A stretch of DNA of 64,000 nt. Origin: Fistulifera solaris (taxonomy: Eukaryota > Bacillariophyta > Bacillariophyceae > Naviculales > Stauroneidaceae). Of the stretch, positions 40,506 through 50,053 are shown piece by piece. The DNA is taken from assembly GCA_030295235.1 (NCBI GenBank), contig AP026173.1, forward strand, positions 310,001 to 374,000, written 5' to 3'. How positions within the stretch are numbered: the stretch's first letter is position 1; each line of letters opens with the position of its first letter. Under the pieces are notes generated by a model that saw only the letters and a list, made by a program, of their open reading frames with translations, did not search any database and was not told the DNA's origin. A program made the translations under genes and the position numbers.

Positions 40506-41651
40506 TTATACGGACGATGCATCCACTTCTAAAATGAGGTGCCGATCTTCCTTTCCTAGCCTCATTGGTTGATCTAATGCACGACTCATGGCCTTTCGTG
40601 CCATTTCCAGCGCCACTGGACCTTTCTCAAGCGCCCAAGGACCTGGTTGGGGAAGATTCGTAAGTAAGATTGATATCACTTGAACTTCATCAATATCTTG
40701 TCTGCTAAGTGCACTCCGGAATGCACTAGGACCCGGAGGACTGTACAATGCGGTCCCCATTTGAATATGAATAATACGAGATTTGTGCTTCACAAATGGA
40801 CCCAAGCCTTTCCATCCGTGTATATCGCCAATGCCACCATCGATCAGAACGTAGTCGTCCTGACTATCATCGCATTTCCAACCGACTGGTTGGAATAGAA
40901 TGGGAAACGTGGCCGAAGCACGAGCGGCTCGCGCCATGCTACCACGTTGCAGAATCCTTCCCTGGAGCGTTTGCAAATCGAAAGCTGAAACGGCCACGGG
41001 TATTACAGCATCTTCTATCAGTAAGGACTGATGCGGACGTGCTTCTCGTAGAAATTGATGGATGGTTTTTTGGAAGGCATTGCCTCGAAAGAGGGCAAGC
41101 AACGCGGGAAAGTCGGCGAATTTCGATAATGTAACATTGTTCGAACAAAATACGGCAGCTTCGTTCGGTGATACGCCTGCAGATAACAAAATTGCCGCCA
41201 TGGCTCCCGCCGATGCCCCGGCCACCGACTTCACGCGTGACTTTTCGAAAATAGCCGAGTCGACTTGATCTTCCCATGCCGCCAAGGCCCCAAAATAGCC
41301 ATAAAATCCAAAGAATGCGGGCGCCAACGCCAAATGGAAGCCATCCGGATGCAGTAATATGTCTCGTAATGTCATTTTTGGTTCCACGGGGCGATACCGT
41401 GGCGGCTGGTACTCCACATGAAAGCAATTTCCAACCTTGGAGAGAAGAACCGCTAAAATGACAATGCCGACGATATGGGCGTGTGCTTGCCATCCATTTC
41501 CGACGGAAACTTTCCCTGTACTCTCTCTTATTCTATTAGGACGGCACATTGCTTGCTTCAAAATAATTGCAAGTGAATGCCGATTATAAAGGCCAAAATG
41601 AAGGAGTAAAATCATAAAAAAGAAAAAAATGATGACGCGAGGCGCAATCAA
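40506..41651 (-). CDS. Patatin-like phospholipase / acyl hydrolase
   Basis: A 381-residue frame. Residues about 115-345 form a patatin domain. The Ser nucleophile sits in the elbow VAGASAGAMAA (G-x-S-x-G), and the catalytic Asp in YVLIDGGIGD, giving the Ser-Asp dyad. The oxyanion region lies around ALAPAFFGFYGYFGAL, though the usual GGG-x-R/K-G is not clear. The N-terminus has two hydrophobic stretches (VIIFFFFMILLLHFGLY and IVGIVILAVLLSKVG), so it is membrane-anchored or targeted. A start at the Met of MCRPNRIRES would keep only the second. It probably releases fatty acids from glycerolipids. No frameshift. Confidence 0.75.
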   Translation of the reverse strand: MIAPRVIIFFFFMILLLHFGLYNRHSLAIILKQAMCRPNRIRESTGKVSVGNGWQAHAHIVGIVILAVLLSKVGNCFHVEYQPPRYRPVEPKMTLRDILLHPDGFHLALAPAFFGFYGYFGALAAWEDQVDSAIFEKSRVKSVAGASAGAMAAILLSAGVSPNEAAVFCSNNVTLSKFADFPALLALFRGNAFQKTIHQFLREARPHQSLLIEDAVIPVAVSAFDLQTLQGRILQRGSMARAARASATFPILFQPVGWKCDDSQDDYVLIDGGIGDIHGWKGLGPFVKHKSRIIHIQMGTALYSPPGPSAFRSALSRQDIDEVQVISILLTNLPQPGPWALEKGPVALEMARKAMSRALDQPMRLGKEDRHLILEVDASSV

Positions 41652-42007
41652 TAATGACGTACACAGTACGTACCATAAGCCTTAACCTTGCCGTGTCTTT
41701 AAAAACAAGCGATTGGCTCGGGGCTAGGAGGGAAGATCGAAAAGAAACGCTTTGTCCATTGGAGTTAGTACATCAAAACCAAGAAAAGGCTAGTGATCTC
41801 ATCAATCAACCTATCTGTTTTGTTGAGGAGTTGAAAGGTTTGTTCGGTACACTATCTGGCAACATCGGATATTGAAAAACTTTAGTCTCGGTCAAGTGAT
41901 CTAATGGTTTTTAACATGTTCTTTATCTCTATAACATAACAAAATCTGCAGTTGGCGATTTGTTAATCGAGCTTCTGGGTTTGAGTCTTTTAAATCGTTG
42001 AAAAATA
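41652..42007. other. Intergenic region
   Basis: About 350 bases upstream of the patatin-like gene and downstream of the next minus-strand gene. Short forward frames are present but nothing is supported. Confidence 0.35.
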
Positions 42008-42712
42008 TTATATCGATTTGCGGCTTGAGCAAACCGCATCAATGATACAAAGGAATGTCATGATTACCGGTGCAGCGATCAGGTCTGTCATACGAAGCAC
42101 TGAGTAATGGATCAGGATGGAGAAAGAAGCGACGAAATCGAGCGCTTTCCTCATCTTAGTAGATTCCCGTAGTTGAAGGCGCCGTTTGATTGTGTTCCTC
42201 ACGACAATAGGAATTCGATTCGTGACGTGTTGCAAAACGAGCTTCCAATTTTGCAGCCAGAATAACTTTCCATAAAGTGACCGCGAAGGAATACCATCCT
42301 TTTTTCGTAACTTCTCGCTGGCGAGATTGGCAACCCCTAACACGTACAGGGCGCTGGCGCGTTTTCCTTCCATGTGATGATTCATGTGTTTCGTCTCCAA
42401 AAACCAGCTCCACACAAACAAATCATTTCCAGCGCCTTCGAGACGCTGGTATCTCCGTTCGAGGAATACTAGATAGTCATCGACATTGGCTTGTTGGATA
42501 AAAGACTGTTGATCCGACAAAAGATCGTTTTTGGTATGTTGGTGACTGCCCCTATCGAGCGTATCACGAGAATTCAAACCATAATTTGGAAGTCGCAGGC
42601 TCAGACGGAGACGATCGAACGAGTGTATAGATTGATAGGCGGATGCTTCGGATGACAATAAAGCGATGGCAACTGTCATCCAGAGCAGTATTTTTCGCCT
42701 TGATGATGTCAT
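42008..42712 (-). CDS. Unrecognised protein with plastid-type leader
   Basis: The ATG at 42712 (MTSSRRKILLWMTVAIALLS) gives a signal peptide ending SEASAYQSIHSF. The A-S-A-Y junction is similar to the ASAF motif of diatom plastid proteins, where an aromatic residue follows the cleavage site. An Arg/Leu-rich stretch follows. The body is helical and basic (YLVFLERRYQRLEGAGNDLFVW). The C-terminus has two hydrophobic helices (FVASFSILIHYSVL, LIAAPVIMTFLCIIDAV). About 234 residues. No domain recognised. An upstream ATG at 42757 would hide the leader. A divergent small frame starts 62 bases away. Confidence 0.55.
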   Translation of the reverse strand: MTSSRRKILLWMTVAIALLSSEASAYQSIHSFDRLRLSLRLPNYGLNSRDTLDRGSHQHTKNDLLSDQQSFIQQANVDDYLVFLERRYQRLEGAGNDLFVWSWFLETKHMNHHMEGKRASALYVLGVANLASEKLRKKDGIPSRSLYGKLFWLQNWKLVLQHVTNRIPIVVRNTIKRRLQLRESTKMRKALDFVASFSILIHYSVLRMTDLIAAPVIMTFLCIIDAVCSSRKSI

Positions 42713-42773
42713 TCGTCTTTCTGTCATGTAAGTCGGATGATGATTCGTTTCCAGCAATGGTGATCCGCTTGGA

Positions 42774-43058
42774 ATGAAGTTGCTGCGAAATGTTCGCCAT
42801 TTATCGTCCCATCATGACAACATTCGGAGTCGATGGATCGGAACACACAAAAAAGAAGCCGTTGCGGTTGCGCGGCAAGAAAAAGGTAAATCCAAATTTG
42901 GATCGGCGCTCGCCAAACAGAAAGATACCGATTACTCTAGACCGAAGAGTATGAAACGACACGGGACACGACTGCCATCTGTCAATACGGTATTGAAGTT
43001 CGAGACGCTGCAATCCAATCAAAATGCAAGCTACAGGCTACTGATGTTCATTATGTAG
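42774..43058 (+). CDS. Possible small basic mitochondrial-type protein
   Basis: A 94-residue basic frame starts MKLLRNVRHLSSHHDNIRSR, which could be a mitochondrial leader. It continues with a Lys/Arg-rich body (KSKFGSALAKQKDTDYSRPK). The end (LLMFIM) is not typical. It lies head to head with the plastid-type gene across about 60 bases, as for a bidirectional promoter. No family recognised; it could be spurious. Confidence 0.3.
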   Translation: MKLLRNVRHLSSHHDNIRSRWIGTHKKEAVAVARQEKGKSKFGSALAKQKDTDYSRPKSMKRHGTRLPSVNTVLKFETLQSNQNASYRLLMFIM

Positions 43059-43448
43059 TGGCTACTGTTTCACCGTAGGTCAAGTGCCGCGCTTCGTTTT
43101 GGCATCGATTGATTGGTGCGTGCATTTTCGACCACGTGTCACCGAACCAATCACAGCCGCCGACAATCGAACGGAAGGAATAAAATAATAGGCTGCTTGA
43201 GCTATAGGCTACTGTACAGGCTATAGGTCGATGGTTATCATAGCTCAAAGGATCCGTCTAGAGAGTCAAAAGTGCTCCAAACTTCATTTACCTTTCTTAA
43301 GCCTCCTAAGTTTGATACGCGTCAAGAGTTCTAAGCTCTGTCGTCATCAGTCTAGTTGACTACCAAACACGAGCTATCTTTAAATTGTGCCTATGAATAA
43401 AACAAGAATTTCCGCGGATGAAACTTTCATTTCCTTCGCAACCCACGA
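43059..43448. other. Intergenic region
   Basis: It contains a short direct repeat, 'gctgcttgagctataggctactgtacaggctatagg' split in parts (ctataggct twice, 43,201-43,227), and the 3' flank of NF-YA. Nothing else is supported. Confidence 0.3.
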
Positions 43449-44033
43449 CTAAGAGCTTCCTTCTTTACTTGTTGAAGACTCCTCATCTGGGGTCTCGTTG
43501 TTGTTAGGCCCGTCTTCTTCATTCCGCAGACCCTCCAGTTCTTCTTTGGTCAAAAACCGTCCCCCCGGTCCTCGGGGACGTTTCATGGCATGATTGTGTC
43601 GACTTTCGTGCATGTACGGTTTGTTTCGTTTACTCTGTTGTTCTCTCCGTTTCCGCGCAAAGTATTCTTCCATGATCCGTCGCGCATCGCGTCGTTTGAG
43701 AATGCGGGCGTATTGTTTGGGGTTGACGTACGTCGGGAGTGTCGATTCTTCATTCATGTTTTGATACAATGTGACGGCGGCCCCCGGTGCAACCGACGAC
43801 AGCAGCGCCATGTGTTGAAATAAGACACTGTTGGGGTCGAGTTGCTGCGTCTGTTGAAAGGCCGCTAAACTGTTCGCAAATATCGCCCCCATGGCGTTCG
43901 GATTCATCCATTGCTGTTGATTATTGTTTAATACTTGTTGTAGAATCTGTGCAGCATTGGGCTGCTGTGGAGTGGCGCCGTTCGTAGTGTTATTATTCGA
44001 AGGAAACGAATCTTTCGATTGCGGTGCACTCAT
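43449..44033 (-). CDS. NF-YA / HAP2 CCAAT-binding transcription factor subunit
   Basis: NF-YA joins the histone-fold dimer NF-YB/NF-YC and recognises CCAAT boxes. The core is clear. The dimerisation helix YVNPKQYARILKRRDARRIM and the DNA-binding part (MHESRHNHAMKRPRGPGGRF) are both present. The linker is longer and more basic than in animals (FARKRREQQSKRNK). The N-terminal half is Asn/Gln-rich (QILQQVLNNNQQQWMNPNA), as is usual for activation regions. The C-terminal tail is acidic and Ser-rich. The 194-residue frame is intact. Start MSAPQSKDSF at 44033. Confidence 0.92.
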   Translation of the reverse strand: MSAPQSKDSFPSNNNTTNGATPQQPNAAQILQQVLNNNQQQWMNPNAMGAIFANSLAAFQQTQQLDPNSVLFQHMALLSSVAPGAAVTLYQNMNEESTLPTYVNPKQYARILKRRDARRIMEEYFARKRREQQSKRNKPYMHESRHNHAMKRPRGPGGRFLTKEELEGLRNEEDGPNNNETPDEESSTSKEGSS

Positions 44034-44480
44034 GGTATGTCAAGCGAGAAGGAGAAGCGCACAAAAGCTTGCTCGCGGTCGCTCCCGGGTATTATCGTGC
44101 CGTGCAACTACAGTAAGATTCTTTGGTGAAACAAAACAACGACGAAGCGGAAGACTATCTACTTTTTAGAAATGATGATGATTCTTTCCTATTGCCCTTG
44201 CTATTGTTGCGGTTTGCTCCCGAACTTCCTCTCATTTTGTGCGAAGGATGTCAGCAAAGGTCGAGAGTGCGACGTTAAGTACATGGCTCGACTACATAGT
44301 GAGGGGGTATTCGGTCCCGTAGCGACAATGAGTCAGTCGGGCGATTTTTTCTCGGTCCGTTCATTTTCCTTATTTTCCGCCATTCTCATTCAAAACCATT
44401 ACAACTCCATTATTCATTCCGCTATTCATTGCTCCGTCTCTCTTTTGTATAGTCTCTCTTTTGTATATAGTTAACACAAC
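44034..44480. promoter_or_regulatory. Divergent promoter region of NF-YA and COQ8
   Basis: A 450-base region between two genes transcribed outward. The COQ8 side is pyrimidine-rich (TCTCTCTTTTGTATAG) and ends in AACACAACATG. No individual element could be assigned. Confidence 0.35.
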
Positions 44481-46271
44481 ATGTCATCCTGGTTGCGTGT
44501 CCTGACAGGGGCACGAAAAGTCGCGCAAGCGGCATGTCAGCAAACCGATTGGAATGCCACAGCCATTCGTACGGCCCAACATGGTCGCCAAATCATGGAT
44601 TCTCTGCAGAAACAATACGAGACCATGTCGATCAATTCGAATGCGACGGGAATGTCGGACGATAGGTTACAGACCGAAACAATAAAGCCAATTAATGCGA
44701 ATAAACCTTCCTCGACACCATCGCCTTCTTCAACATCGACAGCGAGCAAAGCATCAACAGAAGTACTGCAGCCAGAAATAGCCAGTACCTCCAGCACTGC
44801 TTCCAATGAACTGACACAACCTCCGCTCGAATCATCGAAGCGAATTAGCGCCTCACCCGGTACAGCAGCCACGACACAACTACCCGACAAGCCACTTAAA
44901 GACTTTTCCCAAGGATCCGCGGTGCCGTCGTCACGTTTCGGTCGGGCCTTTGGTTTTGCCCGTCTCGGTGCGGGTCTCGTGTGGGGGACTGCCACGGAAG
45001 GATTGAATCGGTTGGTGTCCGGTCAGTCCAAAGGATCGTCGGTGGTGGTGAATGACGCGAATGCCCATCGATTGGCGGCCACACTGTGTCGAATGCGCGG
45101 GGCGGCCCTCAAATTGGGACAAATGCTCAGCATTCAAGATCAATCGTTATTGCCGGAAGCACTCAGTCGGGCTTTGGAGCAAGTACGACAAGGTGCGGAA
45201 GCGATGCCGCAGTATCAATTAGAGCAGCAGATGCAACAACAATTGGGTGCCGATTGGCGACAGCGATTTCGAACCTTTGACGACCATCCTATGGCTGCGG
45301 CGAGTATTGGACAAGTCCATAAAGCCACATTGCCAGATGGACGAACCGTAGTCGTTAAAGTTCAATATCCAGGCGTTGCGGAATCGATTGAATCGGACTT
45401 GCGAAATTTGACGATGTTGATCAATCTGTCCGGACTGGCGCCCAAGGGATTGTTCATTGACAAAGTCTTGAGTGTCGGACAAGCTGAACTGAGCCTGGAA
45501 TGCGACTACGTTCGTGAAGCGGAACATCAAGTACGCGTTCAACAATTAGTGAATGAGGATCCTGTCTTGTCCACCCTACATCGATTCCAAGTTCCCGCTG
45601 TAATACCGGAATTGTCGACGGAACGCGTTTTGACGACCGAATTTTGTCCCGGTAGTACGATTGATGTCGTGGCCCACTTGAGTCAAGAAGAACGCAACCG
45701 GATTGCCAAAACCATTCTTTATTTGACTTTTAAAGAAATTCTTGTCTGGCGACTCATGCAAACCGACCCCAATTGGGGGAACTTTCTGTACGATGTGGGG
45801 ACACAAACAACATCGTTGATTGATTTTGGTGCTACACGGGAGTACTCGAAGGAATTTATGGACGGTTATTTGCGCATGGTGTGGGCCTCCGCAAACCGGG
45901 ATGCTCCGACCTTGTTGGAGCAATCAAGACGTATGAAATTTTTGACGGGAGACGAAAATGAGACAATGATCGATGCGCATATTATGAGTGGATACACGGT
46001 AGGAGAACCGTTTTGGTCCGATGAACCCTTCGATTTCCGTGGTTCCAACATTAGTTCTCGTTTGAGTGGTCACATGGCCGTCTTTATGAAACACCGATTG
46101 ACCGCCCCGCCGGAAGAAGTGTACACTTTGCATCGAAAAATTGCGGGAGCCTTTATGCTGTGTATCAAATTGAATGCCAAAATTCAGTGCCGCGATATCT
46201 TATACGATATTGTCAAAGATTATGCGTTTGAAGATGGACTCGACCGGCCTGTGTTAGAGCCTAGCGCATGA
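44481..46271 (+). CDS. COQ8: COQ8/ADCK3-type atypical kinase (UbiB family)
   Basis: UbiB-family ATPase/kinase that supports coenzyme Q synthesis in mitochondria. An intact 596-residue frame. The N-terminus (MSSWLRVLTGARKVAQAACQ) could be a mitochondrial presequence, followed by a Ser/Thr-rich linker. The COQ8 hallmarks are present: VPSSRFGRAFGFARLGAGL, the KxGQ motif (K211-L-G-Q214, RGAALKLGQMLSIQD), the Ala-rich loop AAASIGQVHKA that replaces the usual P-loop, VVKVQYPGV with the Lys, ECDYVREAEHQ, TDPNWGNFLYD and IDFGATREY (the DFG equivalent). KxGQ together with the PxSR-like segment places it in COQ8, not among plastid ABC1K proteins, though the latter are also found in algae. Confidence 0.9.
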   Translation: MSSWLRVLTGARKVAQAACQQTDWNATAIRTAQHGRQIMDSLQKQYETMSINSNATGMSDDRLQTETIKPINANKPSSTPSPSSTSTASKASTEVLQPEIASTSSTASNELTQPPLESSKRISASPGTAATTQLPDKPLKDFSQGSAVPSSRFGRAFGFARLGAGLVWGTATEGLNRLVSGQSKGSSVVVNDANAHRLAATLCRMRGAALKLGQMLSIQDQSLLPEALSRALEQVRQGAEAMPQYQLEQQMQQQLGADWRQRFRTFDDHPMAAASIGQVHKATLPDGRTVVVKVQYPGVAESIESDLRNLTMLINLSGLAPKGLFIDKVLSVGQAELSLECDYVREAEHQVRVQQLVNEDPVLSTLHRFQVPAVIPELSTERVLTTEFCPGSTIDVVAHLSQEERNRIAKTILYLTFKEILVWRLMQTDPNWGNFLYDVGTQTTSLIDFGATREYSKEFMDGYLRMVWASANRDAPTLLEQSRRMKFLTGDENETMIDAHIMSGYTVGEPFWSDEPFDFRGSNISSRLSGHMAVFMKHRLTAPPEEVYTLHRKIAGAFMLCIKLNAKIQCRDILYDIVKDYAFEDGLDRPVLEPSA

Positions 46272-46348
46272 TGAAAAGCTAATACGGATATAAGCTTTCA
46301 TAACAATGTTTATAAAATGAGTCTTAATTCACGGCTACGTTCCGTAGT

Positions 46349-46942
46349 CTATTTCGCCATTCTTTCAAATACGAGTCGGAGGCGTCGCTCTCTTTGGAAG
46401 GATTGCTGGAATCCTTTTCGACTTTTTTTGAGAGACGAGAGCTTCCCTTGTAAGCTTTCCTCACTAATACCAAGCGCTGTCGTAGCTTTGGACTTGGCTT
46501 GCACTTTGAGTGTCTTGAGCTTTTGTTTCCGAGCTTCTTCGGGATTCTCAACCTGGCGTAGTTTCTTTTTGGTTTCCGACATGGCTGACATGACAGCCTG
46601 TAAGCTCGGGTCTTTGTAATTCGATTGCTTCTTTTGGGCGTGTATTATTGCTTCCCATTCCAATTCTTCGGCCGTCAATTGTCTGCGTGTGTCATTGGAT
46701 GGACTGCTGCTGTCGTTATTGTTGTCGTTATTGCGAAGCAATCTTCGGGATGCACAGTATAGAATGGCGGTTCCCGCAAACAGGTACATTTCGAAAGGGA
46801 TATTTTCCAGTGCCTTCCTTACATACTTCTCTAGTTGTTCTATTCGCTGATCCGATTTCTTATCAGTAGGAAAGATTCGACCCACTGCTTCGTCCGCCAA
46901 CTTGCGCACCGATGTCAAGGATGACTCCAGCCATTGGGACAT
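46349..46942 (-). CDS. Unrecognised coiled-coil protein with one membrane segment
   Basis: A 197-residue intact frame. Residues 25-50 are helical, followed by one hydrophobic segment (EMYLFAGTAILYCASRRLL) at about 50-68. A polar Asn/Asp/Ser linker (NNDNNNDSSSPS) and a long, basic coiled coil (about 85-197; ETKKKLRQVENPEEARKQKL) follow. No domain recognised. It converges with COQ8, 77 bases apart. The layout resembles small organelle membrane proteins but the location is not supported by a leader. Confidence 0.55.
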   Translation of the reverse strand: MSQWLESSLTSVRKLADEAVGRIFPTDKKSDQRIEQLEKYVRKALENIPFEMYLFAGTAILYCASRRLLRNNDNNNDSSSPSNDTRRQLTAEELEWEAIIHAQKKQSNYKDPSLQAVMSAMSETKKKLRQVENPEEARKQKLKTLKVQAKSKATTALGISEESLQGKLSSLKKSRKGFQQSFQRERRLRLVFERMAK

Positions 46943-47555
46943 GCTTTTTTCGCCGCTCCGTAAATCGCTACGCCCTGTTGTCTCAACTACACTTGCCCTA
47001 CTCAGGATATGAATTGCAGCATCAATGAAAGGAACGGGCTGCTTCTGTTTGTGCCTATAGGAACAGTTGCAATCAATAGGGCGCGAATGAATTTCCAGTT
47101 TACGTGTAACAACGAAAATGACTTTAGCTCAACACGTTAGGGTTTAGGGTTACGTGTCCATTCGTTTTCGGATGTTGCGTGACGTCAGTCGTCGAGCCAA
47201 TCAAAAATTGCTGTGACAGTCGCATGTACTTGCGGTACTCAATACATAGAGCATCCAGTCCCGTTTGCCACGTAGTCGTTTTCCTACGGTTAGAACTGCC
47301 ATCTATGATGTAGCCGGTCGGCTCTCCAGTTATTAATGACGAGAAAGACATCATCGCGAGATACCTGGTAGGAGCAACAACAACAAAACATAACAGCCCT
47401 GCTGTGAGCTGTGAGAAGAATTATTATTATTTTACCATCCGTCTCTTTCTTGCCTTCCATTATACTAGTGAGTTTCGTCATTATTGATTGACGCCGTGTT
47501 CATTTCTTTCCTTCTTCCCAACAAAATAAATTTCGCAATTGTTTCCGAAGACGAT
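46943..47555. other. Divergent intergenic region
   Basis: Some 610 bases between the coiled-coil gene and the FIT-like gene. It includes a short telomere-like GTTAGGGTTTAGGGTT at 47,137-47,151 (two units only). No gene is supported. Confidence 0.4.
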
Positions 47556-48802
47556 ATGCCTCCCCGGGAAGCCGTCGATGAACGACTCGAGGTTGTAGTT
47601 TCCGAATCCCCCATTGCTGTACGAAGACGACGATTGACGCCAACACCCTACACGGAATACAATCCACCTTTTTCAGATTCGAAACGACTCCGACGATCCC
47701 TGACGGGTGATATGACGACGACAGCGGAATGGGTCCAGCGCTGTTGGCAACTGCATTTTGGTGTGTCTCTTTCCGTTTTGATGTTTGGTTACTTCGCCAA
47801 TCAACCTGCCAGGTAGGTAAAAGGACTTTTGTCTGATAGACCGTGTATAGCAATTGTCTCTAACTTTTCATCTCGCAATTTGTTAGTAAATACATTCCCA
47901 TCGATCCGACTTTACTCGTAGGACAGGAATGTGAACGGGCCTTTCTGAATGTTCTATCCTCGTCTCTCGAGGATCCTTTCGCTACTGTGTGCTGTAATGC
48001 AGTCAATATACACGGTATTTGCAACAAGGTATGCTGTTTGATGTGTTGTTCTTCTCTTGTAATCCTAAAACTCATACCTTCACTCAATTCGATGTTTCAG
48101 ACAACACTACCCCTCGGAAGCCGACTCTCGCGTTTCCCGGAGGCGTGGTTAATTCCTTTATTTCCGTTAATACTACGTTGGTGTGTGAATCGGTGGAATA
48201 ATACTATACAAAACAACCACACCATGGTACGCCGACTGGTCCTTTACATAACAATGATGCTAATTCGTGGTGTCATACTGTATCGAGGAATGAATCAAAT
48301 GGAAAACTATTTTCATAGCACCGATGCTTCGTGTTGGTACCAAGAGTACTTACGGGAGGATCAAGCGACTTGTTATGGACGATCCTTTGACTTTTCGGAT
48401 CATGTGGTGTTGTATATGGCGCAAATACTCCCGATTTGTTTGGCCGAAACACTCGAATGCTTACAACAACCTCCTACACTGCCACCACGTCGTATCTTGT
48501 CGACACAAACCATGACATTGTTAACGAGTATGAATGGTGGCATCAATCCAGACGAGGAGACACCTCCGAAAAAGAAATGTCCGAGCGTGCGACCTCTCTC
48601 TGTCGTGATTGTATTCGGGACTCTTTACTTGTATTTGATCACGTTGTGGGGTTCATACCGTACCACGGCTTACTTTCATACGGGCCCTGAAGTCTTTATG
48701 GGATTTGCCGTGAGTCTTTTGCTGCAGTGGCCATTGTATCGTTTGCAATGTTCGGAGCAACCGTTTTTGCGTTATGTACAAGATTGGTTCTTTGGAAAGT
48801 AG
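47556..48802 (+). CDS. FIT/FITM2-like lipid-droplet membrane protein (two introns)
   Basis: Three exons: 47556-47812, 47887-48028 and 48101-48802, with GT-AG introns. The phases agree and give 366 residues. The N-terminus is basic and cytosolic-looking; then come several membrane helices (FGVSLSVLMFGYFANQ, AWLIPLFPLILRWCV, LVLYITMMLIRGVILY, LSVVIVFGTLYLYLITL, FMGFAVSLLLQWPLY). Two histidines stand where the FIT family has its catalytic pair: YGRSFDFSDHVVLYMAQIL and AYFHTGPEVFMGFAVS. FIT2 is an ER acyl-CoA diphosphatase needed for lipid-droplet budding. The assignment rests on these two motifs and topology; overall similarity is low. Confidence 0.6.
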
Positions 48803-48873
48803 CAGCAAGCAACAGTGCTAGTAAAGAAATTAGAAGTTTTAATTATGCTCTGTGATCAAGCTTGAACTCTTAT

Positions 48874-49705
48874 TTATGCATTCATGGCCGGAAACAATTC
48901 ATGACGACTCGCTTGTCCGAAATAAAGACCCGCCACAACCAAGAGTAGATTTTTAGCGGCTTTGTTATCGCTACACACCGCACGTTGTTGTGCGACCTTT
49001 ACAACAAGTCTACGTAGCGTGGCAGCATCTTGTCGATGCAGGGGCGTTTCCAGCCGCGCCAAGAGTGCATAGCACCACTCATAATATTGTAAAATTCCGA
49101 GTTGCGTGGAAGTAGCCAAATGTTGTAAGACACGACGAATCATGACTTGATCCAGTTGACACACCAGTTGCACCGTCGGCCTATGATACCCTTCCGGTGG
49201 CAGTGCGTCTTTCCAGGCGGCGCTAGTAGCCGCGTCGTCGTCGTCAATAGTTTCTTCAACCTGTCCGGTGCAAAACTGGATCCATCCAGCTCGATCTTTC
49301 ATGGTCGGAACGGCCCCCAGAAATCGATGTTCTTTTCCACCGACTCCTTGTTGATGACACACGCTTAAATACTCGCGTAATTGTACAAATTTCTCTAAAG
49401 TTTGCGCAATCCACGCGGTTTCATGGGGAATTCGTTCTTTCGGCAGGGGGAATTTGCGTGGACAATAGATACTGCAGGGAAGCCGCCGACCCGTCCAAAA
49501 CTTCATATCCAGCCTTGTAAGAAGAACGTTTTGCGTGTGAAGAAGCTACTAGGGATGTATCGGGAATACCGCGAGCTTGCTGGGCAACGAGTTGCAAATA
49601 CTCGGAAGCTTCCATAGTATCGACACTGTCAAACGAGATTTTGTTACTGTTATCGTCGTCGTCAAGGCGTCGCCGTTTCGTCGGTAAGCAGGGCTGTTGA
49701 GACAT
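48874..49705 (-). CDS. GEMIN2: Gemin2 / SIP1 (SMN complex) (one frameshift)
   Basis: Gemin2 holds the Sm-protein ring before snRNP assembly in the cytoplasm. Start ATG 49705 (MSQQPCLPTKRRRLDDDD), with a conserved MEASEYLQLVAQQARGIPD block equal to the 'EYLr.v..EA...PDV' segment of Gemin2. The frame breaks between about 49,440 and 49,490. The second frame gives KFPLPKERIPHETAWIAQ, GWIQFCTGQ, and the helical C-terminal domain (RRVLQHLATSTQLGILQYYE, WCYALLARLETPLH, NLLLVVAGLYFGQASRHEL), which is the most recognisable part. About 277 residues, the usual size. With Prp18, it is one of two spliceosome-related genes here. Confidence 0.82.
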
Positions 49706-50053
49706 GATTGTCGACCAGTAGAAGGAAAGACGTGCACCGTAGCACTTCTAAAGTAGAAATGAACGAAAGTGAAATGAAAGAAGAAAATGGCGCTGCGTCG
49801 TGCATCGTCGCGTTTCGTCGTCGCGACGATGGAGGAGTCGTCGCGATAATTAAGGTTACGCGTTAACTTATGAGCCATCAAGACGATGATTGATTAGGGT
49901 TCATGCTTATGGTGACGTCACCCACATTTTGACATCAACGAAAACGACGAATGTGAATGAGAATCTGTCTTTAGAATGAATAAACGCAACAGAAAACATC
50001 TAAATTCGGCTTATCGTGGTTACAAGAATGCTTCCACCTTCTAAACAATACAA
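49706..50053. promoter_or_regulatory. Divergent promoter region of Gemin2 and OsmC
   Basis: About 350 bases between outward-facing genes. A cluster of 'cgtcgcgacgatgg' and 'cgtcgcgataatt' near 49,810-49,850 is rich in TCGCGA palindromes. No defined element was assigned. Confidence 0.35.

Noticed and set aside
47137-47151. Interstitial telomere repeat
   Set aside because: Only two TTTAGGG-like units are present; this is expected by chance and has no flanking subtelomeric features.
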